A stretch of 64,000 nt of DNA from Pseudomonas ovata (GCF_003131185.1 NZ_QFFU01000002.1:310001-374000); one strand, 5' to 3'; positions 16,577 through 25,945 are shown, counted from the stretch's first letter. Numbers and translations: made by a program. The notes: generated from the letters alone by a model not told the origin.

Positions 16577-18166
16577 ATGTCATCCCATTACGGACACAAT
16601 TTCATCAACGGCCAGCGCAGCGCGCAAGGCACGGTTCTGCTGCACAGCGTGGCAGCCAGCACCGGCGAGCCGCTGGCGCATGCCTTCGTGCAGGCCACCG
16701 AAGCCGAGGTCGACCAGGCCGCCTGCGCGGCGCAAGCGGCCTATCCGATTTTCCGCAACCTGCCGGCCGGGCAACGCGCGGCGTTCCTGGACCGGATCGC
16801 CGACGAACTGGACGCACTGGAGGCCGGGTTCATTGACCTGGTGTGTGCCGAAACCGCCTTGCCGGCGGCGCGTATCCAGGGTGAGCGGGCCCGTACCAGC
16901 GGCCAGATGCGCCTGTTTGCCAAGGTACTGCGCCGCGGCGATTTCTATGGCGCCCGTATCGACCGCGCCTTACCGCAGCGCCAGCCGCTGCCACGGCCGG
17001 ACCTGCGGCAGATGCGCATCGGGGTGGGCCCGGTCGCGGTGTTTGGGGCCAGTAATTTCCCGCTGGCCTTTTCCACCGCCGGCGGCGATACCGCTTCGGC
17101 GCTGGCCGCCGGCTGCCCGGTGGTGTTCAAGGCCCATAGCGGGCATATGGCAACCGCCGAGCGCGTGGCCGAGGCGATCATCCGCGCAGCCGAACACACC
17201 GGCATGCCGCCGGGCGTGTTCAACATGATTTACGGCGCTGGCGTCGGCCAGTGGCTGGTCAGTCATCCGGCGATGGCGGCGGTGGGCTTTACCGGCTCGC
17301 TCAAGGGCGGCAATGCCCTGAGCCAGTTGGCGGCGCAACGGCCACGGCCGATTCCGGTGTTCGCCGAGATGTCGAGCATCAACCCGGTGTTCGTGTTGCC
17401 TGAAGCCCTGAGCCTGCATGGCGAGCGGATTGCCCGCGATCTGGCCGGTTCGGTGGCGCTGGGGTGTGGCCAGTTTTGCACCAGCCCGGGCCTGGTGATT
17501 GGCGTGCGCAGCGAGGCCTTCAGCGCCTTTATCAAGCAACTGGGCGCCCACCTGGCCGACCAGGCGCCACAAACCATGCTCAATGCCGGCACCCTGGCCA
17601 GCTATGAACAGGGTTTGCAACGCCTGAAGGCGCATACCGGGATTCAACTTCTGGCCGGGCAGGCACAGCCGGGCAACCAGGCCTGCGCGCACCTGTTCCA
17701 GGCCCAGGCGCGCCTTTTGCTCGACGGTGATGAAGTGTTGCATGAAGAAGTCTTTGGTCCGGCCACCGTGGTGGTCGAGCTGGAGAATGAAACGATGCTC
17801 AAGCAAGCCATCAAGGGCCTGAGCGGCCAGCTTACCGCCACCGTGATCGGCGAGCCGCAAGAGCTGGCCAGCCATGCCTGGCTGCTTGAGGCCTTGCAGG
17901 AAAAGGTCGGTCGTATCCTGCTCAATGGCTACCCGACCGGCGTTGAAGTTTGCGATGCCATGGTGCATGGCGGACCGTACCCGGCGACGTCCGATTCGCG
18001 CGGCACCTCGGTGGGCTCGCTGGCGATCGACCGTTTCCTGCGCCCGGTGTGTTTCCAGAATTACCCCGACGCCCTGTTGCCCGATGCCCTCAAGGACGCC
18101 AACCCGTTGGGTATCCGGCGCCTGGTCGATGGGCAGGCCGAGGAGGGCACGACACGCGCCGCTTGA
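16577..18166 (+). CDS. Aldehyde dehydrogenase, 2,5-dioxovalerate (KGSA) dehydrogenase type
   Basis: 529 aa with SD GGAG before ATG 16577. VAVFGASNFPLAFSTAGGD, VGFTGSLKGG, FAEMSSINPVF with the general-base Glu, and GCGQFCTSPGLV with the catalytic Cys define the subfamily that oxidises 2-oxoglutarate semialdehyde to 2-oxoglutarate with NAD(P)+. This subfamily ends non-phosphorylative pentose, hexarate and hydroxyproline routes. The expected 2-keto-3-deoxy-acid dehydratase of the DHDPS family is not in this window, so either it is encoded elsewhere or the pathway differs. Confidence 0.9.
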   Translation: MSSHYGHNFINGQRSAQGTVLLHSVAASTGEPLAHAFVQATEAEVDQAACAAQAAYPIFRNLPAGQRAAFLDRIADELDALEAGFIDLVCAETALPAARIQGERARTSGQMRLFAKVLRRGDFYGARIDRALPQRQPLPRPDLRQMRIGVGPVAVFGASNFPLAFSTAGGDTASALAAGCPVVFKAHSGHMATAERVAEAIIRAAEHTGMPPGVFNMIYGAGVGQWLVSHPAMAAVGFTGSLKGGNALSQLAAQRPRPIPVFAEMSSINPVFVLPEALSLHGERIARDLAGSVALGCGQFCTSPGLVIGVRSEAFSAFIKQLGAHLADQAPQTMLNAGTLASYEQGLQRLKAHTGIQLLAGQAQPGNQACAHLFQAQARLLLDGDEVLHEEVFGPATVVVELENETMLKQAIKGLSGQLTATVIGEPQELASHAWLLEALQEKVGRILLNGYPTGVEVCDAMVHGGPYPATSDSRGTSVGSLAIDRFLRPVCFQNYPDALLPDALKDANPLGIRRLVDGQAEEGTTRAA

Positions 18167-18227
18167 GGCCTCGTCATCCCTATCACTGCGTTACCGACGA
18201 CTGACAACAATAATTAAAAAGGACACC

Positions 18228-18296
18228 ATGATGACGGACACTTCCAACGTGGCTCCCGCTGCAAGTCATTCGACTGCGCGGAGGGCCTGCGCATGA
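18228..18296 (+). CDS. Possible 22-residue leader ORF coupled to the second MFS gene
   Basis: ATG-ATG at 18228 follows an excellent SD (AAAAAGGA). The frame of 22 codons ends in TGA that overlaps the MFS ATG at 18293 as ATGA. The MFS gene also has its own SD (GGAGGG). The arrangement suits translational coupling or a leader peptide, but chance is possible. Confidence 0.25.
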   Translation: MMTDTSNVAPAASHSTARRACA

Positions 18297-19591
18297 GCAG
18301 CACCCTTGATAACGTCGATGTCCGCGCCTCGACCACCGCCGGTGCGCGGGTGGCCAACCAGCGCTGGCTGCGGGTCATTCCGCCCATTCTGATCACGTGC
18401 ATCATGTCTTACATGGACCGCATCAGTATCGCCTTTGCCATGCCCGGCGGCATGGCCAGCGACCTGGGCGTGCCGGCCAGCATGGTTGGGTTTGCCGGCG
18501 GTATTTTCTTTATCGGCTACCTGTTCTTGCAGGTGCCGGGCGGCAAGCTGGCGGTGCATGGCAGCGGCAAGACCTTCATCGGTTGGTCGCTGCTGGCCTG
18601 GGCGGTGCTTTCGGTGCTCACCGGTTTTGTGCGCAACGAGTATGAGCTGCTAATTCTGAGGTTTGCCCTCGGGGTGGCCGAGGGCGGCATGCTGCCGGTG
18701 GTGCTGACCATGATTGCCAATTGGTTCCCGGACCATGAGCGCGGTCGGGCCAACGCTATTGTGATCATGTTCGTGCCGCTGGCCGGCATCATCAGTGCGC
18801 CATTGGCCGGCTGGATCATTGCGGTCTATGACTGGCGCATGCTGTTCATCGTCGCCGGTGTGCTGTCGGCGCTGGTCATGGTGCTGTGGTGCTTCACCAT
18901 CAGCGACCGGCCGCAGGAAGCCAAGTGGATCTCGGATGAAGAACGCGATTACCTGGTCAACACCTTGCGTGAGGAGCAGGAGAGGCTGCGCGAGGAAGGC
19001 AAGGGCAGTCAGTCGCTGCGCGAGATTCTGCCGGACAGCACCCTCTGGCACCTGATTGCGGTCAACTTTTTCTATCAGTTCGGCATCTACGGCTTCACCC
19101 TGTGGCTACCCACCATCATCAAGAACCTGACCCACAGCGGCATGGGCATGGTCGGGATGCTGTCGATCCTGCCGTTCCTGGGCGCGCTGGCCGGCATGTT
19201 CCTGTTTTCCAACCTCTCGGACCGCACCGGCAAGCGGCGCATCTTCGTCTGCATTCCCCTGGCCGGGTTCGCCGCGTGCCTGTTCTTGTCGGTGGTGCTG
19301 CGTGAAAACATCTGGCTGGCCTACAGTGCGCTGGTCGGTTGCGGCTTTTTCCTGCAATCGGCGGCGGGCGTATTCTGGACCATTCCGCCCAAATTGTTCA
19401 GCGCCGAAGCGGCAGGCGGTGCACGCGGGCTGATCAACGCGCTGGGTAACCTGGGCGGGTTCTGCGGCCCTTACATCGTCGGTCTGTTGATCACCTATTA
19501 CGACCAGGGCGCCGGCATCTATGCCTTGGCCATGTCCCTGGCCCTGGCCGCTGTGCTGGCGCTGTTCCTGCCTGTGCGTTGCGAACGTTGA
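18293..19591 (+). CDS. MFS transporter, ACS family, second copy in the cluster
   Basis: A 432-aa carrier with 12 membrane segments. ITCIMSYMDRISIAFAMPGG in helix 1 and the loop after helix 2 (PGGKLAVHGSGKTFIGWS) place it in the ACS branch with tartrate, phthalate and sugar-acid permeases. The central loop is charged (EEQERLREEGKGS). It is clearly distinct from the MFS gene at 11668, so the region has three uptake systems (TctABC and two MFS). It is in one operon with the dehydratase and the dehydrogenase. Confidence 0.88.
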   Translation: MSSTLDNVDVRASTTAGARVANQRWLRVIPPILITCIMSYMDRISIAFAMPGGMASDLGVPASMVGFAGGIFFIGYLFLQVPGGKLAVHGSGKTFIGWSLLAWAVLSVLTGFVRNEYELLILRFALGVAEGGMLPVVLTMIANWFPDHERGRANAIVIMFVPLAGIISAPLAGWIIAVYDWRMLFIVAGVLSALVMVLWCFTISDRPQEAKWISDEERDYLVNTLREEQERLREEGKGSQSLREILPDSTLWHLIAVNFFYQFGIYGFTLWLPTIIKNLTHSGMGMVGMLSILPFLGALAGMFLFSNLSDRTGKRRIFVCIPLAGFAACLFLSVVLRENIWLAYSALVGCGFFLQSAAGVFWTIPPKLFSAEAAGGARGLINALGNLGGFCGPYIVGLLITYYDQGAGIYALAMSLALAAVLALFLPVRCER

Positions 19592-19633
19592 TTGTCATCC
19601 ATTGCTGATTGCCATCCCTTGCGGAGTATCGAT

Positions 19634-20560
19634 ATGAGTCGTGAAATCCTGTTGCTGGTTGAAAAATGTGCCCATACCTTCAGTTTCTATGACGTTGCAA
19701 GCGGCGATGCCCTGGAGCACATCCGCCTGCCGGACTTTCCCCATGAGTTCGTCGTGGACGCGCAAAACCGTTATGCCTACGTCGGCCACTACGGCATTGA
19801 AACTTCCAGCCATAAAGGCGAGGGCGGCACCTCGATCTTCGTCATCGACCTGCAGGCGCGCAAGCACGTGCGCACGCTGGACATCTGGCCGTATCGCCGC
19901 CCGCACGGGCTGGCCATGGACGAGCAGGGCCGTCTGTACGTGCTGAGCGAAGGCGATTCGACCCTGCTGATCTTCGATGCGCCGCAAGAGCGTGACGTGC
20001 CGGACCGGGCCATTCCCTCGGGCGGCTACAAAAGCCACCTGGTCGCCCTGACCCGCGACGGCGAGACGGCCTTTGCCCTGAACCTGCTCAGCAACACGGT
20101 GACGCGCCTGAAGCCGCAGGACCCGACCCAGGCGCCACAACCGTTGCAACCGGGTGGGCGGCCTGAGGGCAACTGCTTCAGTGCCGACGAAAAAGTACTG
20201 TACGTGGCCACCCGCAGCGACAACTCGATCGTGGCCGTAGACACCGACAGCCTGGAGATTGTCGCCCGGGGCAAGACCGGCATCGACCCGACGCGCATCT
20301 ACCGTGACCGCAATGATCAGCTGTATGTCACCAACTACGGCGAAACCTCGCTGTCGGTGTTCGACACTGCGCTCAACGAGCTGGGTCGCATCGACCTGGC
20401 CAGCACCGCCATTGCCATGAGCTTTCACCCCACCAAGGATCTGGCGTTCGTGACCTTGAAGGACCAGCGCGTCGGCATGCTCGACCTGCAGACCCGGCAA
20501 GTGACCCGCTACTTCAATACCTTGCTGGAGCCCGACGTGTCGCAGGTGATTGTGGTATGA
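19634..20560 (+). CDS. YncE-like beta-propeller protein (possible lactonase)
   Basis: 308 aa from ATG 19634 with SD GGAG; upstream in-frame codons look non-coding. It shows repeated propeller blades with the pattern ...YVGHYG..SIFVIDL, LYVLSEGDSTLLIFD, LYVATRSDNSIVAVDTDSLEIV, LYVTNYGETSLSVFDT. No signal peptide is seen, so it is probably cytoplasmic. Lactonases such as Pgl and gluconolactonases have this kind of fold, and its position between sugar-acid genes makes lactone hydrolysis reasonable, but a non-catalytic role cannot be excluded. Its stop overlaps the next start as ATGA. Confidence 0.75.
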   Translation: MSREILLLVEKCAHTFSFYDVASGDALEHIRLPDFPHEFVVDAQNRYAYVGHYGIETSSHKGEGGTSIFVIDLQARKHVRTLDIWPYRRPHGLAMDEQGRLYVLSEGDSTLLIFDAPQERDVPDRAIPSGGYKSHLVALTRDGETAFALNLLSNTVTRLKPQDPTQAPQPLQPGGRPEGNCFSADEKVLYVATRSDNSIVAVDTDSLEIVARGKTGIDPTRIYRDRNDQLYVTNYGETSLSVFDTALNELGRIDLASTAIAMSFHPTKDLAFVTLKDQRVGMLDLQTRQVTRYFNTLLEPDVSQVIVV

Positions 20561-21501
20561 CGCCGCTCGCCCTGATCGATGCCCATCACCACCTCTGGGA
20601 CCTGTCCCGGCTGGCGTATCCGTGGTTGCAGGGTGAGGGCGACCCCGGCTTCTTTCTGGGCGACTACCAGGCGCTGCGCCGCAACTACCTGCCCGAAGAC
20701 CTGCACCATGATGCCCGTGAGTTTCGGCTGGTGGCCTCGGTGCATTGCGAGGCCGAGCATGAGCGCGGGCAGCCGCTGAAAGAAACCCAGTGGCTGACCG
20801 CGCTGCACGCCCGCTCATCGTTGCCCATGGCGCTGGTGGCCTGGGCACCGCTGACCGATCAGGCCGTGGCCGAGGCGCTGCTGGAGGCGCATGCCCAATC
20901 GCCGTTGCTGCGCGGTATCCGTTGCAAACCCGTGACCGCCAAGGGCGCTGCACAGCGTGATGCGGTCAAGGGCGCGTCGGGCAGCTTGCAGGATCCTGCC
21001 TGGCACCAGGGCTTGCGCTTGTTGCAACGTCATGGACTGTCCTGGGACCTGCGCGTGCCCTGGTGGCACCTTGAGGAGGCGGCGCAGTTGCTGGAAAGCT
21101 TTCCTGACCTGCCGGTGATCCTTAACCATACCGGGCTGCCCTGGGACCGCAGCCCTGAAGGGCTGGCCGGCTGGCACCGCGGCATGCAGGCCTTGGCCCG
21201 CCTGCCGCGGGTGGCAGTCAAGGTCTCGGAGTTCGGCTTGCCGGAGCCGGGCTGGCGTGTCGATGAGAACCGGCGCATCGTGCGCGAGACACTGGCGCTG
21301 TTCGGCCATGATCGCTGCATGTTTGCCAGCAACTTTCCGGTGGCCGGGTTGCGGATCGGTTATGGCGACCTGGTACGGCACATGGCGGATTTTCTGGCCG
21401 AGGATACGCCGGCGCAGCAGGAGGCTTTTTTCCAGGGGACTGCGCAGGCGTATTACCGGATCGAGCCGGGGGCGCCGACAAGCGCCCCCCGGGGTCAATA
21501 G
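20557..21501 (+). CDS. COG3618 amidohydrolase-2 family hydrolase (probable lactonase) 2
   Basis: A 314-aa paralogue of the protein at 13007-13966. Shared landmarks are IDAHHHLWDLSR, PWWHLEEAAQLLESFPDLP, VILNHTGLPWDRSPEGLAGWH and MFASNFPVAG. The HxH and later His/Asp residues of the metal site are kept. Two lactonases of one family in one catabolic cluster suggest two lactone forms or successive steps. It overlaps the propeller gene by 4 bp and meets the convergent alcohol dehydrogenase gene with a 7-bp overlap. Confidence 0.85.
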   Translation: MTPLALIDAHHHLWDLSRLAYPWLQGEGDPGFFLGDYQALRRNYLPEDLHHDAREFRLVASVHCEAEHERGQPLKETQWLTALHARSSLPMALVAWAPLTDQAVAEALLEAHAQSPLLRGIRCKPVTAKGAAQRDAVKGASGSLQDPAWHQGLRLLQRHGLSWDLRVPWWHLEEAAQLLESFPDLPVILNHTGLPWDRSPEGLAGWHRGMQALARLPRVAVKVSEFGLPEPGWRVDENRRIVRETLALFGHDRCMFASNFPVAGLRIGYGDLVRHMADFLAEDTPAQQEAFFQGTAQAYYRIEPGAPTSAPRGQ

Positions 21502-22646
21502 GCGGCGGTGTAAATCGCCAAGGCATCCGCTTCCAGGACAGTACGCGGGTTATTGACCAGCAGGCGCTGCTGTTGCATCGCACTGCGGGCCAGTTCAGGC
21601 AGGCTTTCCAGGGTGACCCCGGCATCACGCAGGCGCAACGGCAGGCCGACAGCGGCATGGAGGCGCTGCAGCTCGTCGATGAACTGCGCGGCCGCGTCGC
21701 CCGGGGCCAGTCGCTCACCCAGCACGCAAGGCGCCAGTGCGGCGTAGTGCTCGCGGGCATCGGGCAGGTTGAACGCCAGCACCTGATTGAGTACCAGCGC
21801 GTTCGACAGCCCGTGGGGCAGGTGAAAGGTGGTGCCCAGCGGGTAGGCCAGTGCATGCACCGCGGCCACCGGGGCGTTGGCAAAGGCTTGCCCGGCCAGG
21901 CACGCGCCCAGCAGCATGGCCTGGCGGGCCTCAAGGTCATGCGGTTCACGCACGGCTTGTTCCAGGTGGGCGCTCAGCAGGCGCAGGGCTTCGCGGGCCA
22001 GCAGGTCGGAGATCGGGTTCTTGCGCAGCTTGCTGGTGTAGGCCTCGATGGCGTGCACCATGGCGTCGATCCCCGTTGCCGCGGTCACAGGACCCGGCAG
22101 GCCCACGGTCAGTTGCGCGTCGAGAATGGCCAGGTCCGGCAGCAATTGCGGCGATACCACGCCGGACTTGCCGGTGGCGGTGGTGACAATAGAGATCGGC
22201 GTGACCTCCGAGCCGGTGCCGGCCGTGGTCGGCACCTGAATCAACGGCAGGCGGGTGCCGCTGGCCTGGTTGACGCCGTAGATGTCGCTCAGGCCCTGGC
22301 GTTGTCCGGGATGCGCCAGGTAGGCGACCAGCTTGGCGGTGTCCATGGAACTGCCACCGCCAAAGCCGACGATCAGGTCGGCGCTCATGGTCCGTGCCTG
22401 TTGCGTGGCGGCCAGCACCAGCGCTTCGGCCGGGTCTGCCAGTACGTCGCTGTACACCTGCAGGTTGATACCGGCGGCGGCAAAGCCAGGCAGCACCGTG
22501 TCCAGCAGGTGATGGCGGACAATGCCGGCGTCGGTCACCAGCAGCACGTTGCGTGCGCCACGTTCGGCGCAATGCTCGGCCAGTCTGGCCGCCGCGCCGC
22601 TGGCGCAGATCAGGTGGGCAGTGGTACTGAAATTGAAGGCTTGCAT
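21495..22646 (-). CDS. Iron-containing alcohol dehydrogenase (group III)
   Basis: 383 aa from ATG 22646. GGGSSMDTAKLVAYL binds NAD(P), VPTTAGTGSEVTP is the family signature 1, and the metal site is marked by HAIEAYTSKL and HALAYPLGTTFHLPHGLSN. The family oxidises or reduces small alcohols, aldehydes and hydroxy-acids with Fe2+ or Zn2+; lactaldehyde/propanediol and maleylacetate reductases are members. It points toward the sugar-acid operon and is transcribed leftward, just ahead of the amiR-like gene but with no overlap. It may serve either neighbour, and its substrate is not readable. Confidence 0.88.
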   Translation of the reverse strand: MQAFNFSTTAHLICASGAAARLAEHCAERGARNVLLVTDAGIVRHHLLDTVLPGFAAAGINLQVYSDVLADPAEALVLAATQQARTMSADLIVGFGGGSSMDTAKLVAYLAHPGQRQGLSDIYGVNQASGTRLPLIQVPTTAGTGSEVTPISIVTTATGKSGVVSPQLLPDLAILDAQLTVGLPGPVTAATGIDAMVHAIEAYTSKLRKNPISDLLAREALRLLSAHLEQAVREPHDLEARQAMLLGACLAGQAFANAPVAAVHALAYPLGTTFHLPHGLSNALVLNQVLAFNLPDAREHYAALAPCVLGERLAPGDAAAQFIDELQRLHAAVGLPLRLRDAGVTLESLPELARSAMQQQRLLVNNPRTVLEADALAIYTAAY

Positions 22647-22683
22647 AAAGAACCTCTGTCTATTTCTGGATGCACCGCAGTGC

Positions 22684-23286
22684 TTAGTCGGGCTGGGGCG
22701 GCAGGCCGGCATCGATGATGGTCTGGGCCACCGCTTCCATGCTGGTGCGGCTGGCCATGGCATCGCGTTGCAGGCGGCGGTGGGCGTCGTTTTCACCGAT
22801 GCGGTGGCGGGCCATCAACAGGGCCTTGGCCATGGAAATCTTCGAGACTGCCGGCTGCCGGGTCTGCAATTTGCGCAGTTGGGCGAGCATGTCGATGCGT
22901 GCGCGCCAGGCGGCGCGGGCCATCAGCAACTGGGTCAGCAGGCCGAAGGGTCGCAGTGGGCGCTCGATGACCGCCGCCGGCTGGGTTTCCAGCACCAGTT
23001 GCAGCATCGAGGGGTTTTCGTACCCCACCACAGCGATGATCGGCGGTGCCTGCTCGCTCAGGCCCTCGACCAGCGCCTGGGTGTTCAGGCGCTGGCTGAG
23101 TTCCACCGCCAGCAGCACCACGTCGGTGTGTTCCGGCAGGCACGCAGGCACCGGCCAGCATTGCTCGACGATGCAGCCGATGCGCTGCAACTGGTCGAGC
23201 ACCACACGCGCCTCGGCGTCCACCGGGTGAATCACCAGCACGCGCAGGCCCTTGAGTTCGCGCAACAGCGAAGGGGCGCTATTCAT
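22684..23286 (-). CDS. amiR: AmiR-like ANTAR-domain antiterminator
   Basis: 200 aa from ATG 23286. The N-terminal pseudo-receiver (LRVLVIHPVDAEARVVLDQL... IIAVVGYENPS...) lacks the normal phosphorylation Asp pattern. A coiled-coil around residues 125-145 follows, and the C-terminal three-helix ANTAR domain is ISMAKALLMARHRIGENDAHRRLQRDA. In P. aeruginosa AmiR binds leader RNA and prevents termination of the amidase operon, and is held inactive by AmiC. The gene is the last of the amide operon, 16 bp after the amiC-like gene. Two hexaloop hairpins upstream of the operon (30631-30703) are its likely RNA target. Confidence 0.87.
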   Translation of the reverse strand: MNSAPSLLRELKGLRVLVIHPVDAEARVVLDQLQRIGCIVEQCWPVPACLPEHTDVVLLAVELSQRLNTQALVEGLSEQAPPIIAVVGYENPSMLQLVLETQPAAVIERPLRPFGLLTQLLMARAAWRARIDMLAQLRKLQTRQPAVSKISMAKALLMARHRIGENDAHRRLQRDAMASRTSMEAVAQTIIDAGLPPQPD

Positions 23287-23302
23287 CTGTCCCTCCCGGC
23301 GC

Positions 23303-24424
23303 TCATGGCTGCCCGTCCAGTTGGTAGTCGACCATATAGGGGCTGGGCTTGACCGGTTGCTCGCTCTGCACCACCAGCTCGAAGCGGCGCCTGGCGTCCA
23401 GGCGCGCGATGCGTGGCCACAGCCAGGTGTGCTGGGTGTCGGCATCGATCTGCACGCGCCCTTGCGGGGCGTCGAACAGCGCACCGGCCAGGCTCTGGCG
23501 CAGGGCGTCGATGGACGAACCCTCGGCCCGGCGTGCCGCTTCGGCAAACAGGTGCACCTGGAAATACGCCGCCTCGGCCCCGGCTGTCAGCGGGGCCTGG
23601 TCACCAAAGCGCGCCCGGTAACGGGCCACGAATGCCTGGCTGGCCGGGGTCTGCAAGGTCGAGAACCACGGCGCCGCCGACACATGCCCTTCGGCTTCTT
23701 CATCGCTCATGCACAGCACGTCGACCTCGTTGGTGGCCAGGCTGGCGATGGGCATGTGTGCCGGATCGAAACCGGCCTGCCGATAGGCGCGATGCAGCGC
23801 CGGAATGTCACTGCCGACGATGGTCGAGTAGATCGCGTCCGGCGCCGTGGCCCGTGCCTGGTGCATCACCCGCTCGAAATCCTCGGCGGTGGCATGGAAC
23901 GGCAGGTAGATTTCATCCACCACCTCGCCACCGGCCTGCTCGAACAGCTCGCGCATGATGCGGTTGGACTCGAACGGGTACACGTACGAGCCGCCCACGA
24001 ACAACACACGGTTGCCGAAATGCGCCAGCACGTAGCGCGCCAGTTGCACCGAGTTCTGGTTCGGCGCGGAGCCTGTGTAGTAGCAATAAGGCGAGTACTC
24101 GAATCCTTCGTAAAGGGTGGGGTAGAACAATAAGCGGCGCCGGCTTTCGACCACCGGCAGCACCAGCTTGCGCGTGCTCGACATGTGGGTGCCGAACAGC
24201 ACCTGCACCTGCTGTTCGTCACACAGGCGCAGGGCGCTGTCGCGGTAGTCTGCAGGGTCAGGGCCCGGGTCGCCATCCACCGCCACCAGCGGCCGGCCGT
24301 GCAGGCCGCCAGCGTCGTTGACCTCGGCAATGGCCAGGTGCGTGGCATTGGCCTGGGTGGTTTCCGAGGCTGCCGTCAGGCTGCTCCGGGAAAACAGCAG
24401 GCCGACTTTGTAGTCCGTGTTCAT
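23303..24424 (-). CDS. amiC: AmiC-like amide sensor (type I periplasmic-binding fold, no signal peptide)
   Basis: 373 aa from ATG 24424. The start MNTDYKVGLLFSRSSLTAAS runs directly into the ligand-binding fold with no signal sequence, as in cytoplasmic AmiC and unlike the exported UrtA/FmdD proteins. Other AmiC landmarks are LLFYPTLYEGFEYS, TGSAPNQNS and VGGSYVYPFESNRIMRE. AmiC binds small amides and then releases AmiR. Its start overlaps the amidase stop as ATGA and amiR follows, so sensor and antiterminator are made in linked amounts. Confidence 0.87.
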   Translation of the reverse strand: MNTDYKVGLLFSRSSLTAASETTQANATHLAIAEVNDAGGLHGRPLVAVDGDPGPDPADYRDSALRLCDEQQVQVLFGTHMSSTRKLVLPVVESRRRLLFYPTLYEGFEYSPYCYYTGSAPNQNSVQLARYVLAHFGNRVLFVGGSYVYPFESNRIMRELFEQAGGEVVDEIYLPFHATAEDFERVMHQARATAPDAIYSTIVGSDIPALHRAYRQAGFDPAHMPIASLATNEVDVLCMSDEEAEGHVSAAPWFSTLQTPASQAFVARYRARFGDQAPLTAGAEAAYFQVHLFAEAARRAEGSSIDALRQSLAGALFDAPQGRVQIDADTQHTWLWPRIARLDARRRFELVVQSEQPVKPSPYMVDYQLDGQP

Positions 24425-25935
24425 GAGCTCAGGCTTTCCCAATCGATCTGTTGTTCGAACGCGTGCGCGACCTGGTACAGCATGGCCTCGGCATAGTCGC
24501 GCGCCACCAGCATCATGCCGACGGGCAGACCGGCCGCCAGGCCACAGGGAATCGATAGCGCGGGGTGACCGGTGACATCGAACGGCGCGGTGTTGGCGTT
24601 CATTTCCAGCGCGCGTTGCACCCACTCGCTGGCCGAGGCGTCTGCTGCGGGCAACTTCGGTGCCTTGAGCGGCACGGTGGGCATCAACAGCACGTCGAAG
24701 TCCTGCCATTGCCGGTCGTAGGCGGCGCGCAACTGCCGCGCAGCATTCTGGGCCCTGGCGTAGTAGCGGCCGCCATAGCGCTGGTAGGCATAGTCACCTG
24801 CCAGCAGGCAGGTTTTCAGGTCATGGGGAAATTGCCCGGCCTTGCGCTGCCAGTCCTGTTGCGCCTGCATCAGGCTTTCGACGTACAGGCCTTTCCAGTT
24901 CGAACCGTAATTGCAGCCGCGCAACAACTGGGTGGTGCCTTCCACCGCAATCGGCGTCCAGATCGCATGGCCCAGGGCATGCAGCGGGATCGAGACGTCC
25001 TCGACCCGGGCGCCGAGGCCTTCGAACAGGGCCGCCGCACGGCGCACGGCCGCGTCGACATCGGCCTCGGAGTTGGCGTGCCCGAAGCCTTCGCGCACCA
25101 CACCGATGCGCAGGCCCGCGCAGCCCTTGCCCAGCGCCTGGGTGTAAGCCTGAGTCGGCACCACCCGGTCCTGCCGGGGGTCCAGGCCATCGGCGCCGGC
25201 CAGCACTTCGAGCATCAAGGCGTTGTCGGCGAGGTTGGCGCTCATGACCCCGGCGTGGTCCAGGGTCATTTCGATGGGCATGATGCCGGTATAGGGAATC
25301 AGGCCGTGGGTAGGCTTCAGGCCATAGATGCCGGAATAGGCCGCCGGGATACGCACCGAGCCGCCCTGGTCGGTGCCGATGCCCAGGTCCACTTCACCGG
25401 CGGCGATCAGCGCCGCACAGCCCGACGATGAGCCGCCGGTGGAATGTCCCGGATTGCGCGGGTTATGCACCGCGCCGGTGGCGTTGGTGTGGCTGCTGCC
25501 CGACACGCAGAAAAACTCGCAATGGGCCTTGCCCAGAATCTGCCCACCGGCGTCCAGCACGCGGGTGGCCACCGTGGCATCAAGGTCCGGTACGTAGCCG
25601 TGCAAGGTCGAGGCTCCGTTCATCATGGGTACGCCGGCCAGGCAGATATTGTCCTTGAGCGCCACGCGCTTGCCGGCCAGCTTGCCGGTGGCGGCGCCCT
25701 GGATGTCGGTGCGCACGTACCAGGCGTTGTAGGGGTTGCGCTCTGGGATGTGGCCGGGGCCGCGTGGGTAGCGCAAGGCTGGCGGCGGGCTGGCGAGGGT
25801 GTCGAGGCGGTCGTAGTCCTGCCAGACAGCTTCAAGAATGTCCGCGTACTCGCGCAGCAACGGCTCGCCGGCCTCCAGGCCAAGGCGGTGGCCGATCTCG
25901 GCGAGCTCATCCAGGGTAGGGCGTTGAATAGACAT
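24421..25935 (-). CDS. Amidase-signature family amidase
   Basis: 504 aa from ATG 25935. The Ser-cisSer-Lys triad is visible as K94 in VALKDNICLAG, S169 in STGGSSSGCAAL and S193 in GTDQGGSVRIPA, with the usual 24-residue spacing of the two serines. The C-terminal part (FDVLLMPTVPLKAP) is also typical. These enzymes hydrolyse amides to acid and ammonia. AmiE of P. aeruginosa, the classical partner of AmiC/AmiR, belongs to the unrelated nitrilase superfamily, so here the same regulator pair goes with a different enzyme class. No urease gene is nearby. Confidence 0.9.
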   Translation of the reverse strand: MSIQRPTLDELAEIGHRLGLEAGEPLLREYADILEAVWQDYDRLDTLASPPPALRYPRGPGHIPERNPYNAWYVRTDIQGAATGKLAGKRVALKDNICLAGVPMMNGASTLHGYVPDLDATVATRVLDAGGQILGKAHCEFFCVSGSSHTNATGAVHNPRNPGHSTGGSSSGCAALIAAGEVDLGIGTDQGGSVRIPAAYSGIYGLKPTHGLIPYTGIMPIEMTLDHAGVMSANLADNALMLEVLAGADGLDPRQDRVVPTQAYTQALGKGCAGLRIGVVREGFGHANSEADVDAAVRRAAALFEGLGARVEDVSIPLHALGHAIWTPIAVEGTTQLLRGCNYGSNWKGLYVESLMQAQQDWQRKAGQFPHDLKTCLLAGDYAYQRYGGRYYARAQNAARQLRAAYDRQWQDFDVLLMPTVPLKAPKLPAADASASEWVQRALEMNANTAPFDVTGHPALSIPCGLAAGLPVGMMLVARDYAEAMLYQVAHAFEQQIDWESLSS

Positions 25936-25945
25936 GACAGGTTCC

